A DNA stretch of 64,000 nucleotides from Paenibacillus durus (GCF_000756615.1 NZ_CP009288.1:806001-870000); one strand, 5' to 3'. Shown: positions 50,619 to 60,362, counted from the stretch's first letter. The notes: a model not told the origin generated them from the letters alone. A program made the numbers and translations.

Positions 50619-51518
50619 ATGAGTAAGACCTCAATCCTTCTGATGAGCCGAGAAACAGAGGACCCGGTATATCATCGGCGCTCGCCGTGGACATTGATGA
50701 TTCAGAGGTTCAAAAAAAATAAACGCGCCATCGTAGGATTATGGATGGTTATCATCTTTGTATGTATCGCGATTTTCGCGAGATGGTTAGCGCCGTATGA
50801 TCCGATTGCGCAAAATATGCAGATCATCTTGAACCCGCCTTCGTTAAGCCATCCGTTCGGTACGGATGAATACGGCCGGGACATTTTATCGCGGGTCATT
50901 TACGGAGCGCAAATCTCCTTGATGGTTGGAGTTGTCGGGGTGCTGATTTCCATCGTATTCGGTGTGGCTCTCGGCACAATTTCGGGTTACTTCGGCGGAA
51001 AAGCCGACATCTTGATTATGCGGATTATGGATGTGTTTATGGCGTTTCCAAGCTTCCTGCTTGCGCTCGCTATTGTCAGCGTACTCGGCCCGGGCATGGT
51101 GAACGTGATGATCGCGATCGGCATCTTCTCGATTCCCGCTTTTGCGAGGATTTCCCGCAGCTCCGTCATGTCCGTAAACAACAAGGAATATATCGAGGCG
51201 GCGAAATCGATGGGCTCCGGCCATGTGCGCATCATATTCAAGCATGTGATTCCGAACAGCATTGCGCCGATTATCGTCTTATCCACGATGCGCATAGCGA
51301 CTGCCATTCTTACAGCCTCCGGACTAAGCTTTCTCGGAATGGGCGCCCAGCCGCCGACGCCGGAGCTGGGGGCGATGCTGAGCTCGGGAAGGGATTATTT
51401 AAGATCCGATCCTCATGTCAGCACGATACCCGGCTTGGCCATTATGTTCATGGTCCTAGCCTTTAATATGCTGGGTGACGGTATTCGGGACGCGCTTGAT
51501 CCGAAAATGAAGCTGTAA
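50619..51518 (+). CDS. ABC permease, DppC type
   Basis: 299 residues; cytosolic N-terminus, then helices. Motifs APYDPIAQNMQIILNPPSLSHPFGTDEYGRDILSRVIYGAQISL and the EAA segment EYIEAAKSMGSGHVRIIFKHVIPNSIAPIIV, with SGLSFLGMGAQPPTPELGAML, identify DppC/OppC. Starts 15 bases after DppB. Confidence 0.93.
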   Translation: MSKTSILLMSRETEDPVYHRRSPWTLMIQRFKKNKRAIVGLWMVIIFVCIAIFARWLAPYDPIAQNMQIILNPPSLSHPFGTDEYGRDILSRVIYGAQISLMVGVVGVLISIVFGVALGTISGYFGGKADILIMRIMDVFMAFPSFLLALAIVSVLGPGMVNVMIAIGIFSIPAFARISRSSVMSVNNKEYIEAAKSMGSGHVRIIFKHVIPNSIAPIIVLSTMRIATAILTASGLSFLGMGAQPPTPELGAMLSSGRDYLRSDPHVSTIPGLAIMFMVLAFNMLGDGIRDALDPKMKL

Positions 51519-51546
51519 ATGCCGTACACAAGGGGGAGGGTAAGCT

Positions 51547-52530
51547 TTGGAACGCGAACTGCTGGCGATAAAAGGGCTCAAGACTTATTTTTATACGGAT
51601 GAAGGGGTTGTCCCGGCCGTTGACGGTGTGGACATCACCATCCGGGAAGGGCAGACCGTAGGAGTTGTCGGAGAGTCCGGCTCCGGAAAAAGCGTCACCT
51701 CCTTAACGGCGATGCGATTGACCCCGGGTAAAGTGATGGAAGGTTCCATTTTATTTGACGGCAAAGATCTCTTGGCTCTGTCCGAGCAGCAAATGCAGGA
51801 TGTCCGGGGCAATGAAATGGCGATGATCTTTCAGGAGCCAATGACTTCGCTAAATCCGGTATTTACGGTCGGGCAGCAGATTGGAGAAGCGGTTCGGATT
51901 CATTTAAAGTACAGCAAGAAGCAGGCTAGAGCCCGTTCCATCGAGATGCTGAAGCTTGTCGGCATCCCTAGACCGGAACAGATTGTCGACGAGTATCCCC
52001 ATCGTTTATCGGGAGGGATGAGGCAGAGGGTGATGATTGCGATGGCCATGGCGTGTAATCCCAAGCTGCTGATTGCCGATGAGCCGACAACTGCACTGGA
52101 TGTAACGATTCAGGCGCAGATTCTGGATTTAATGAAAGAACTGAAATCGGCGCATGGTACGGCAATCCTGCTCATTACGCATGATCTTGGCGTTGTAGCG
52201 GAAATGTGCGACCGCGTGGTGGTCATGTACGGAGGCAAGGTTGTGGAAGAAAGCGACGTAATTACGCTCTTTACCGAACCGAAGCATCCGTATACGCAAG
52301 GGCTGATGAAGTCGATGCCGACGCTGGACTCGGAAGAGAAGCGGCTATATTCCATCAAGGGAAGCGTACCGGTTCCCGGCAGCTTGCGGGAAGGGTGTTA
52401 TTTTGCGCCCCGCTGTGAATTCGCGATGGATGTCTGCCGCAGACAAGCGCCGCAGCTTACGGAAATCGGACCTGGACATTTCACAAGATGCTGGCTCCAT
52501 GCATCCGAGGAAGGGGAGCAATCACAATGA
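51547..52530 (+). CDS. ABC ATPase, DppD type
   Basis: 327 residues, TTG start. Walker A GESGSGKSVTSLT, signature HRLSGGMRQRVMIAMAMA, Walker B LLIADEPTTALDVT and the oligopeptide C-terminal Cys cluster (REGCYFAPRCEFAMDVCRRQAPQL, likely metal/FeS binding in this family). Overlaps the next ATPase by 4 bases. Confidence 0.93.
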   Translation: MERELLAIKGLKTYFYTDEGVVPAVDGVDITIREGQTVGVVGESGSGKSVTSLTAMRLTPGKVMEGSILFDGKDLLALSEQQMQDVRGNEMAMIFQEPMTSLNPVFTVGQQIGEAVRIHLKYSKKQARARSIEMLKLVGIPRPEQIVDEYPHRLSGGMRQRVMIAMAMACNPKLLIADEPTTALDVTIQAQILDLMKELKSAHGTAILLITHDLGVVAEMCDRVVVMYGGKVVEESDVITLFTEPKHPYTQGLMKSMPTLDSEEKRLYSIKGSVPVPGSLREGCYFAPRCEFAMDVCRRQAPQLTEIGPGHFTRCWLHASEEGEQSQ

Positions 52531-53492
52531 AGCAGCCTTTGGTTGAGATCAGAAATTTAAAAAAGTATTTCCCGATAAAAAAAGGAATCTTTGGCCGGAC
52601 TGCCGGCCATGTCAGAGCGGTTGACGGACTGGATTTTACGATTTATAAGGGAGAAACGCTTGGATTAGTAGGGGAAAGCGGCTGCGGAAAATCGACAACG
52701 GGAAGAACGCTTCTCCAACTGCTCCATCCGACGGAGGGCCAGGTCTATTATAAGGGAAAGAATCTCGTGGGACTGCCTCCAGCCGAGCTCAGGAAGGTCC
52801 GAAAGGATATGCAGATGGTCTTCCAGGACCCGTATGCTTCCCTCGATCCACGCCTCACGGTCTTCGATATTATCGCCGAACCGCTGGAGATCCACAACGT
52901 TGCCCAAGGTAAGGAAAAAATACGGCGAGTCGAGGAACTGCTGAATACTGTCGGCTTAAGCAGCTACCATGCCAAGCGGTATGTGCATGAGTTCAGCGGC
53001 GGACAGCGGCAGCGGATCGGGATTGCCCGGGCGCTCGCGCTAAACCCCATGCTGATTGTCGCCGACGAGCCGGTATCCGCCCTGGACGTATCCATCCAGT
53101 CCCAGGTCATCAATCTGATGCAGGATCTGCAGGAGCAATTTCATTTGACGTATTTATTTATCGCCCATGATTTAAGTGTGGTGAAGCATATCAGCAGCCG
53201 GATTGGCGTGATGTATTTGGGACGAATGGTAGAGCTGGCGGATAAGCGGGATCTGTTCGATTCCCCGAAGCATCCGTATACCCGGGCCTTATTATCAGCC
53301 GTCCCGACCCCGAGCCCGCTAATCAAGAAGGAGCGGATTGTGCTGCAAGGGGATGTGCCAAGTCCGGCCAATCCGCCTGCGGGCTGTGCGTTCCACCCGA
53401 GATGCAGCGAATGCATGGCGATTTGCAAGACGGACAGGCCGGCGCTGAGGCAAGTGGATGGGCGTTACGTCGCCTGCCATTTGTACAATTAA
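52527..53492 (+). CDS. ABC ATPase, DppF type
   Basis: 321 residues from ATG 52527 (ATGA overlap with DppD). Walker A GESGCGKSTTGRTLL, FSGGQRQRIGIARALAL, Walker B IVADEPVSALDVSIQ, and C-terminal PAGCAFHPRCSECMAICKTDRPAL. Completes a full importer: binding protein, two permeases, two ATPases. Confidence 0.93.
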   Translation: MKQPLVEIRNLKKYFPIKKGIFGRTAGHVRAVDGLDFTIYKGETLGLVGESGCGKSTTGRTLLQLLHPTEGQVYYKGKNLVGLPPAELRKVRKDMQMVFQDPYASLDPRLTVFDIIAEPLEIHNVAQGKEKIRRVEELLNTVGLSSYHAKRYVHEFSGGQRQRIGIARALALNPMLIVADEPVSALDVSIQSQVINLMQDLQEQFHLTYLFIAHDLSVVKHISSRIGVMYLGRMVELADKRDLFDSPKHPYTRALLSAVPTPSPLIKKERIVLQGDVPSPANPPAGCAFHPRCSECMAICKTDRPALRQVDGRYVACHLYN

Positions 53493-53565
53493 GTGTCGAA
53501 TGAGGCGGACAAGCCGGGCCCGGAGTGTACCGGACGATATCAACGTAAGCGGAGGAGAACAGGGC

Positions 53566-54405
53566 ATGAGAGTGAACGGAAGATCACCGTTAACGCCGGT
53601 AACCGGCGCGACTTCGTTATATGCATGCCAATACGATCAAAGGTTTTCTTACTGTGCCTATATTCCAAACCCAGTTACCGAAACCGGTCCGCAGCGGCGC
53701 CCGCTGCTCGTCGTGATTCACGGGACGGACCGTTCCGCTCAGCGGTACAGGGACGAGTTTCAGGATTTTGCCGACAGCACCGGCGCCGTTGTCCTGGCGC
53801 CGCTCTTTCCGGCAGGCATCGGAGAACCGGGAGAACTGAACTCATACAAGATGATTAAATACCGTGATATTCGTTTCGACCGCGTATTGCTGGCGATCAT
53901 TGAAGAGTTTACGGCCCGATATGGAATTTCGGAGCGGCAATTCCTGCTGTTTGGCTTTTCCGGCGGCGGACAATTTGTTCACCGTTTCTTTTACCTTCAT
54001 CCTGACCGGCTGCTGGGAGTATCGGTTGCCGCCCCGGGTAACGTCACGCTGCTTGATCCATCTATGGATTGGTTTACGGGAACCCGCGACTTTAAGGAAC
54101 AATTCGGCACGGAGCTCCGGATGGAGGAGCTGCGCCGTGTTCCAGCCCAATTGGTGATTGGAAGCGAAGATAACAGCATACTCCCAAGCGGCAAGGAGAA
54201 TCCCTTTTGGCTTCCGGGCGTGGAGATTGCCGGGAATACGCGGCTGGAACGAATCCGGTCGCTGAGGGATAATTGGACATCAAGCGGGATTCGCGTCCGG
54301 TATGATGAAGTTCCGGGTGCCGCCCATGAAGGCATCAAGCTGTTGTCTCCTGTGAAAGATTTTCTGGCGGACACATTGAATGCGAATGACAACTATCTCA
54401 AATGA
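53566..54405 (+). CDS. Alpha/beta hydrolase (esterase-like)
   Basis: 279 residues from ATG 53566 (GGAGGAG upstream; the longer frame overlaps dppF). PLLVVIHGTDRSAQRYRD (oxyanion), nucleophile elbow FGFSGGGQFVHRF, an acid near VIGSEDNSIL, and His in GAAHEGIKL form a Ser-Asp-His set. Resembles PHB-depolymerase/feruloyl-esterase-like cytosolic hydrolases. Could release an ester- or amide-linked part of the imported substrate. Confidence 0.85.
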   Translation: MRVNGRSPLTPVTGATSLYACQYDQRFSYCAYIPNPVTETGPQRRPLLVVIHGTDRSAQRYRDEFQDFADSTGAVVLAPLFPAGIGEPGELNSYKMIKYRDIRFDRVLLAIIEEFTARYGISERQFLLFGFSGGGQFVHRFFYLHPDRLLGVSVAAPGNVTLLDPSMDWFTGTRDFKEQFGTELRMEELRRVPAQLVIGSEDNSILPSGKENPFWLPGVEIAGNTRLERIRSLRDNWTSSGIRVRYDEVPGAAHEGIKLLSPVKDFLADTLNANDNYLK

Positions 54406-54421
54406 AGAAGGAAGGGATTAT

Positions 54422-55531
54422 ATGCAGTTTAGAAAAGTAATCCTCAACATTCATCTGACTCTAAGCTTATTGGCCGGGCTATTCATTGTCGTTCTCTCCT
54501 TGACAGGCAGCGTTCTCGTTTTTAAAAACGAGCTCACCCAGGCCATGTATCCGGAGCTGTTTAAAGTGACCCAAGGGGAGCGGATTTCTTACCAAGATGC
54601 TCAAAAGTCCATTTTGTCCCAATATCCCGAAGCGCAGTTTCTGAGAATTTATACCCCCGATGAGCCGGTTACAGGCGGCGCATTCCAGTTCTGGATCAAT
54701 AATGACGGGAAGAGAGAGTATGTGTATGTGGACCCTGCCACCGGGAACATACTCGGAACGCTGGATGAGAGCGCCTTTCCCAATAAGCTAAGCGTGTTTC
54801 ATCGCAATTTACTGCTGGAAAAGTATCACGGGTTTGAGATTGTCGGGATCGTCGGTTTCATGTTCACGTTCATTCTCATATCGGGTCTTTACTTGTGGTG
54901 GCCGGGAATCAAAAGTATGGCGCAGGGCTTCAAACGAAGAAAGGCCTCGAATCCGTATATTAAAAAGAATGACCTTCACCGGCTAATCGGGATTTATTCC
55001 ATCCCTGTGCTCTTGATCATCGCATTTACCGGAGCCGTTTATCCGTTTAGCGAGAAGATATTAGGCTGGTTCGGCACAGGCTGGACCCCGCCGGCTCAAA
55101 AGCTTGCCGTTCAGGTGAAGCCGGAAGGCAGGCTGCCTGTGGACGAGCTGGTCCGGCTTGCCGAACAGACCACGCCAAGCAGCAAAGCAACCTTGATTAT
55201 TCTGCCTACCAAGCCGGAAAAGAACATCGATATCCGTCTAACCCGTTCCTATGATCCCGGCGCCGGACATACCGGAAATGTGAAGGTGTGGATGGACCCG
55301 TACAACGGACAGGTGCTGGAAAAATGGGACCCCAAAACCAATAACGTGTTTTACCAAACGTGGGTATTTCCTCTGCACGTCGGCGCTTATGGAGGAATTA
55401 TCACCAAAGTCTTGTATTCCATCGTCGGTTTGATGCCTTCCATACTGATGTTTACCGGTATTTATATCTGGCAGTATAAAAAAAGACGGCGGAAAAAACA
55501 GCAGGCCGAGGTTCAACTGAATGCTTCGTAA
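54422..55531 (+). CDS. PepSY-associated TM protein
   Basis: 369 residues from ATG 54422 (GAAGGAAGGG upstream). N-terminal helix (LTLSLLAGLFIVVLSLTGSVLVFKNEL), PepSY-like segments (KVTQGERISYQDAQKSIL, EYVYVDPATGNILG), helices at about 140-160, 195-220 and at the end, with His residues HRNLLLEKYHG typical of PepSY_TM/iron-regulated membrane proteins. Often linked to siderophore or flavin/ferric reduction. Its place in this catabolic operon is odd and may mean redox coupling or simple co-transcription. Confidence 0.83.
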   Translation: MQFRKVILNIHLTLSLLAGLFIVVLSLTGSVLVFKNELTQAMYPELFKVTQGERISYQDAQKSILSQYPEAQFLRIYTPDEPVTGGAFQFWINNDGKREYVYVDPATGNILGTLDESAFPNKLSVFHRNLLLEKYHGFEIVGIVGFMFTFILISGLYLWWPGIKSMAQGFKRRKASNPYIKKNDLHRLIGIYSIPVLLIIAFTGAVYPFSEKILGWFGTGWTPPAQKLAVQVKPEGRLPVDELVRLAEQTTPSSKATLIILPTKPEKNIDIRLTRSYDPGAGHTGNVKVWMDPYNGQVLEKWDPKTNNVFYQTWVFPLHVGAYGGIITKVLYSIVGLMPSILMFTGIYIWQYKKRRRKKQQAEVQLNAS

Positions 55532-55581
55532 AGCAACGAGATCGGAAACGTACATGACATTGGCTGAAAGGAGCGGAATCC

Positions 55582-56226
55582 ATGTTTCGATTAAATCCGA
55601 GAGTCCAGGGGGTCACCCCTGATCTGTTATCCGTTTATGAGCAAGTGATGCCTTCGACCATCGGCCATATGACCGATTTCGGTTTTATGAAAGGTCTGGA
55701 GCCGCTGTTTCGGCCCATACGTTTCGTAGGCAATGCGGTAACCGTTCGTATTCCCCACATGGATTCTTCCGCCGTACATAAAGCGCTGGATATCGTCATG
55801 CCGGGCGATGTGCTGGTGATTGACATGTCCGGCGACACGGAACGTTCCTGTTGGGGAGGGATTTGCTCCTATATCGCCAAGGCCAAGCAGCTCGCCGGTG
55901 TGATCGTAGCAGGCTGCGTTAATGATGCTCAGGAGATTCTCGAATTGGGGCTCCCCGTATTCTCGATTGGCGTAAGTCCCCTGACGACACGGATTTTGGG
56001 GCTTGAGGGAGAGATCAATACGTCGATCAGTGTATGCGGAGTCGCCGTGCGTCCGGGTGACTTAATTGCAGCCGATGGCGATGGAGTGTTCGTCATCGAT
56101 CCGAATGACGCCATGAAGTATGGCCTCGAAGCCATTGAGATTCAGAATGCCGAAACCGGGCTTAAGCGAAAATTGGACGAAGGCATTACACTAGCCTCGA
56201 TAAGCGGAGCTGACCAATGGTTCTGA
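55582..56226 (+). CDS. RraA-like HMG/oxaloacetate aldolase-decarboxylase
   Basis: 214 residues. RraA fold: PSTIGHMTDFGFMKGL, VGNAVTVRI, PGDVLVIDMSGDTERSCWGGICSYIAKAKQLAGVIVAGCVNDAQEI, then VRPGDLIAADGDGVFVID. The motif G-x-x-x-x-x-A-x-x-x-G-x-x-x-x-G-C-V-N-D differs from the usual G-x-x-R-D, since R is replaced by N (GCVND). In HMG aldolases of this fold that position contacts the substrate, so specificity may differ. Likely acts on a 2-oxo acid made by the pathway. Confidence 0.82.
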   Translation: MFRLNPRVQGVTPDLLSVYEQVMPSTIGHMTDFGFMKGLEPLFRPIRFVGNAVTVRIPHMDSSAVHKALDIVMPGDVLVIDMSGDTERSCWGGICSYIAKAKQLAGVIVAGCVNDAQEILELGLPVFSIGVSPLTTRILGLEGEINTSISVCGVAVRPGDLIAADGDGVFVIDPNDAMKYGLEAIEIQNAETGLKRKLDEGITLASISGADQWF

Positions 56227-56261
56227 GTGAAAAGAAGCCATATACGGCTTGATAAACTTTT

Positions 56262-56306
56262 AAAAGCTTATTCCAACTTGAATGATAAGTCGGGATGAGC
56301 TTTTTC
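56262..56306 (+). terminator. Terminator of the catabolic operon
   Basis: Long stem aaaagct..attcc.aactt / aagt.ggat.agctttt with wobble pairs and trailing TTTTTC. Ends the RraA transcript before the second VgrG module. Confidence 0.8.
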
Positions 56307-56410
56307 TATTAGACCATATTCCTTTATTTTGAATTTAAGGAGTTATATTAAAAAATTATTGAAAAAAGTCGATATATAGTAAATTAATGAATTTACAAGG
56401 AGATGACTGA

Positions 56411-57967
56411 ATGGCAATATCGGCGGTTAGCTATGAACATTTGCAAATCCTTCCTTTTGAAATGACATTGCATCATGTGATGTTGGTCAAGAAAATCAAT
56501 GATCACGCGAAATTGACGTTCACGGGCATTATTTCGGAAGAACAGGAAGATCATTATGTACGAATGGCAGATGAGGATACGCCTGTGGAGCTTCTGTATG
56601 CCGATGAAAATGGACAGAGCAAGCGGTTGTTCCACGGTACAATTCTCAAGCTCCATGTCAAGGTGGAGCACAACGTATACTGGCTGGAAGCGGAGGCCAT
56701 ATCCCATACGCATGCGATGGACCTCAAGCCGGAAACACGGTCTTTCCAGAATAAATCGATGCTCATCCACGACTTAATGCAGAAGATCAGCGGTTACTAC
56801 CCGAAAGGGCAAACCTTTAATACGTTTGAGGAAGATAGTCAGCTGGGTGCTTATACGCTGCAATATCAGGAGACGGACTGGCAGTTTCTAAAGAGGTTGG
56901 CTTCCCGTTATCATGCGGTGCTAGTTCCTGTATCAACGGAAGATAGCGTACGCGTGTATTTGGGCATTCCGGATCACCGGGACGCAGGCGAGCTCGAAGC
57001 TACACACTACCGGATGTATAAGGATATGTTGGCCTACAAGAAAGAGGCGGCTGCCGGAAAGAGCGGGCTTAGCGAACAGGATTATATTTGTTACGAAGTG
57101 ATGCTGCACGATCAGGTGCTTGAACTTGGAGACAAGGTTACCTTCAAAGGCCAGCAGCTTCATGTGTTCGAGGTGCGGACCGAAATGAAGCAGGGTCTGC
57201 TTACTCATCATTACACCCTCGGTTTGAAACGGGCAGCTTACAGGCGAACGAGAACCAATTCCAAGCTGGTTGGCGCTTCTATTTCAGGCAAAGTCATGGA
57301 AGTGGTCCGGGATGAGGTCAAGGTGCGGCTCGATTACGATCAGGACTGGAGTCTTGGGACCGCAATTCCATTCCCGTATTCCACCATGTATGCGTCGGAT
57401 GATCAGACAGGCTGGTACTGCATGCCGGAGAAAGGAGATAGTGTCCGGATTTATTTTCCAAATGCGAAGGAAGCGGAGGGCATTGCGCTCAGCTCCGTGC
57501 GGAAGAAGCTGCCGGAAGAAGCGATGGCTCCCGCATCCAGTCCGGGCAGTACATCCGGCGCTGCAGGGGGACACAGCCAAAATGTGACGACGACCGTTGT
57601 TCAGCAAGAACAGCTGCAGCCCATCATTAATTACGACAAGGATTTAAAGGAAGATTTAATGGCCAATCCGAACACGAAGTTTCTGCTGACGCCGACCGGC
57701 CAGAAAATCACTTTCGAGGAAGATAAAATCACCATTACCGGTGCGGTCGGGGGCGCAACCATTACTTTAACGAGCGCCGGCACGATTATTCTGAATTGTG
57801 AAAATAAAATTATGCTGCAGGCAAGCAAGCAAATCGAAATGGTGTCGGAATCCATTATGATGGTTGCCAACCAGATTGAAATGTCTACGAAGGACGCAAA
57901 AGGCGGCCTTACGATGGATCAGGGGCAGGTCGTGATTAAAGGCATCGAAGTGCTGATGAATCAATAA
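56411..57967 (+). CDS. VgrG/gpD-like spike protein, second module
   Basis: 518 residues. gp27-like part with YTLQYQETDWQFLKRLAS; OB segment ISGKVMEVVRDEVKVRLDYDQDWSLGTAIPFPYSTMYASDDQTGWYCMPEKGDSVRIYFPNAKEAEGIALSS, almost the same layout as the left paralogue. Its Ser/Gly linker (about 370-395) and TITGAVGGATITLTSAGTIIL beta stalk follow. No toxin. First gene of the rightward module; aaggagatgactga gives the ribosome site. Confidence 0.82.
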   Translation: MAISAVSYEHLQILPFEMTLHHVMLVKKINDHAKLTFTGIISEEQEDHYVRMADEDTPVELLYADENGQSKRLFHGTILKLHVKVEHNVYWLEAEAISHTHAMDLKPETRSFQNKSMLIHDLMQKISGYYPKGQTFNTFEEDSQLGAYTLQYQETDWQFLKRLASRYHAVLVPVSTEDSVRVYLGIPDHRDAGELEATHYRMYKDMLAYKKEAAAGKSGLSEQDYICYEVMLHDQVLELGDKVTFKGQQLHVFEVRTEMKQGLLTHHYTLGLKRAAYRRTRTNSKLVGASISGKVMEVVRDEVKVRLDYDQDWSLGTAIPFPYSTMYASDDQTGWYCMPEKGDSVRIYFPNAKEAEGIALSSVRKKLPEEAMAPASSPGSTSGAAGGHSQNVTTTVVQQEQLQPIINYDKDLKEDLMANPNTKFLLTPTGQKITFEEDKITITGAVGGATITLTSAGTIILNCENKIMLQASKQIEMVSESIMMVANQIEMSTKDAKGGLTMDQGQVVIKGIEVLMNQ

Positions 57968-57993
57968 AACGCACCGGAGAGAGGAGCGCGGGG

Positions 57994-59145
57994 ATGCACG
58001 ACATGGAGATATGGAACCTTTTTATTGAAGAAGATGTCATGCCGCAGCGAAATCAGCAGATTAAATCTTTACATAACTATTATGTCCGGCATAAAAAGCA
58101 GATTGTAGACCAGCTCGTCCCGCTGTTCGACCGGTTCTGCCAGAATGTACAGCTCCTGCAGCAAGAAGGGCATGTACAGAAATGTACCTGCATTCATATT
58201 TCCCTGCTGCGGACGAGCCTGAACGAAGGAAGGCCCGTCTATATGCTGGAGGCCAGCGGCAGGGACACGGACAGCAGCGTGCAGCTGACGCCTTTCCGAT
58301 ATGACGCGGGATGGATTTATGGATTCGCAGACGCTTGGGATCAAGCGTGCGAGGAGAAACGCAAGCGTTATATGAGCCGCATTCAGCGCCATTCGTTCGA
58401 AGCCTGGAAGACAGAGCAGCTGTATCCGTTTCACGTCTATATGGTACACGCTGTCCGTTATGCGATGGATACGATCCGGCAGCTTGTTTCATTCCAAAGC
58501 ATAGAGAAAGACAGTCATTTTGAAGTGCGCGTCGGCGAATATCGGGATCATGAGGTCAGTGAATCGGTGTATCGCGTCAATGAGAGACAACGAACCTCCA
58601 TTACGTGCAAAGGATGGCTGGAAAACCGGTTAGATCAGGAATACATCTATGAACATATTGCCAGAGTTGATTTGTCTCATGGTCATTACGAAGGTATTGA
58701 CCTGAATTATGCCAGGTTCGAAGAGGTGACGCTGACAGGAAGTCATTTCGCGGGCAGCCGAATGCTGGGTACCCGCTTCGAGCGCTGCGTATGCGATCAG
58801 GCTGATTTCACCGAGAGTCTTCTAGTTGATGCGGATTTTCGCGATTGTGACCTGACCTATGCGAAGTTCGACCGTGTACTGGGCGATCGGGATATGGTTA
58901 TAGAGGCGCATGGCCTTGTGTTTGGCCTGAACGGCGTACAGTTTCAACGGGCCAACCTGACTCGTGCCAGCTTTCGGGATGCGAAAATTGCGGGGGATTT
59001 TACAGAGGCGGAGCTCGAAGAGGCTGATTTCACAGGGGCAGACTTGACCGGCAGCCGAATGCTGGAGCGGGACGCTTTCCGGGTTGCGCTGACGAAGGAA
59101 CAGCGTGAAACGATCACTTGGGTGGAGGATCTGCGGCATGAGTAG
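57994..59145 (+). CDS. Pentapeptide-repeat protein, second module
   Basis: 383 residues. N-terminal helical region (LFIEEDVMPQRNQQIKSLHNYYVRHKKQIVDQLVPLFDRFCQ), then from about 230 repeats such as DLSHGHYEGIDLNYARFEEVTLTGSHFAGSRML and ANLTRASFRDAKIAGDFTEAELEEADFTGADLTGSRML. Paralogue of 8348-9448. GAGAGGAG lies upstream. Overlaps the following gene by 8 bases. Confidence 0.72.
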   Translation: MHDMEIWNLFIEEDVMPQRNQQIKSLHNYYVRHKKQIVDQLVPLFDRFCQNVQLLQQEGHVQKCTCIHISLLRTSLNEGRPVYMLEASGRDTDSSVQLTPFRYDAGWIYGFADAWDQACEEKRKRYMSRIQRHSFEAWKTEQLYPFHVYMVHAVRYAMDTIRQLVSFQSIEKDSHFEVRVGEYRDHEVSESVYRVNERQRTSITCKGWLENRLDQEYIYEHIARVDLSHGHYEGIDLNYARFEEVTLTGSHFAGSRMLGTRFERCVCDQADFTESLLVDADFRDCDLTYAKFDRVLGDRDMVIEAHGLVFGLNGVQFQRANLTRASFRDAKIAGDFTEAELEEADFTGADLTGSRMLERDAFRVALTKEQRETITWVEDLRHE

Positions 59146-59662
59146 GATGGAATATTATGTGCTGGAGCATGATCGGCGCTTGCCGGCGAACGGAGCGAAT
59201 CTGGCGTTTCCGGAACGTATGCTCAGGGGCTACGGCCACGCGGAGCAGCAGGAGATCGTCTATGTTAAGCCGGGCAATAGCCTGACTTCCAGCAGTCTGA
59301 TTGAACATCCCATCCTGCTGGTTAGCGAGGAGCTTCGGGCCATTATAAATAAGCAAATACCGGAGATCGCTTATAAAAGCGTAATCGTGATGGACCTGAA
59401 GCAGCAGGGGCAATTCGATTATGCATGGATGGATTTCCAGGAAATCGCTTGTCTTGCGCCTGACCGCACGGAGACGGACAACGGACAGGTTCACACCATT
59501 TGGGTAGACCCGGAAGCTTTGAGGGAGGCTGCCATTTTCCAAATTCCGTACTACCGGAGCCGTGTGCTGGTTGCGCGTGTGGACGTAGCGGAGAGCTTGC
59601 TTAGAAAAAGCCTGTACGGCTTAAGGATCAGACCCATCCGGTTGACAGGAGGAGAAGCTTGA
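59138..59662 (+). CDS. Imm11-like protein, second module
   Basis: 174 residues from ATG 59138 (MSRMEYYVLEHD). Ends VLVARVDVAESLLRKSLYGLRIRPIRL, mirroring the left module's protein. Shared with both modules despite different toxins, so likely a structural or chaperone component. No membrane segment. Confidence 0.6.
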   Translation: MSRMEYYVLEHDRRLPANGANLAFPERMLRGYGHAEQQEIVYVKPGNSLTSSSLIEHPILLVSEELRAIINKQIPEIAYKSVIVMDLKQQGQFDYAWMDFQEIACLAPDRTETDNGQVHTIWVDPEALREAAIFQIPYYRSRVLVARVDVAESLLRKSLYGLRIRPIRLTGGEA

Positions 59663-59663
59663 T

Positions 59664-60362
59664 ATGGGAGTTACAGATACGATATTAAAGAAAGACACGC
59701 TTGCCAAGCTGCTGGCATCCCCGTGGCGGAGCGAGGATACCTATGTAACGGCAGGGGCGTATATGCATTGTACGTTTGGCACGCATGAAGAAGTGCTGAA
59801 CAAGCAGGACCCGAATGGAGTGTATATTAACGGAAACCCGATGCTGACGGTAGAGGATTGCGTGGTATCCGCGTCGGAGCCAGGGACGATTCAAGGGATT
59901 CCCTATGACAAAATGGGCCAGGAGCTTGATGGCAACTTTTATTCATTTGGCTTTTGCCGGAGTGAGATGCTTCCGATGAAGGTGGCTGAAAAAAATTCGG
60001 GTATGCCGGACTCTTCATATATTTTTGACCCCGATCCAACGGAGCCGACCTTTAATCAGTATATTTATCCGTGTGCGCCCAAATTGCTGCCAACGGTATC
60101 GGCATCCGCCCCTGCGGGCCCGCCATTCAAGCCTCAGACAGAGTCACGGCCCGGGCTGTTAGGTGCACTATCTGCGCTTACTACGATGCTGGAGAAACTG
60201 GCAGGAGCTCAGACCCAGTGGACGAACGGCAGCCCGAATGTATCCATTCAGGGAGTGCCTGCACTGACCAGCAAGTCCTGTTTATTTTGTCAGTATGGGG
60301 GGAAGATCCGGTTGCTTACGAATGGGATGGACCCAGCGCCTCCCGAGTTCTTAGTGAGATAA
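59664..60362 (+). CDS. DUF4280 PAAR-like tip protein, second module
   Basis: 232 residues: TAGAYMHCTFGTHEEVLNKQDPNGVYINGNPMLTVEDCV, SFGFCRSEMLP, and the tail VPALTSKSCLFCQYGGKIRLL. Longer than the left copy by a Pro/Ala-rich insert (about 140-180). Ends 24 bases before the toxin gene. Same place as the left module's PAAR-like gene. Confidence 0.75.
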   Translation: MGVTDTILKKDTLAKLLASPWRSEDTYVTAGAYMHCTFGTHEEVLNKQDPNGVYINGNPMLTVEDCVVSASEPGTIQGIPYDKMGQELDGNFYSFGFCRSEMLPMKVAEKNSGMPDSSYIFDPDPTEPTFNQYIYPCAPKLLPTVSASAPAGPPFKPQTESRPGLLGALSALTTMLEKLAGAQTQWTNGSPNVSIQGVPALTSKSCLFCQYGGKIRLLTNGMDPAPPEFLVR

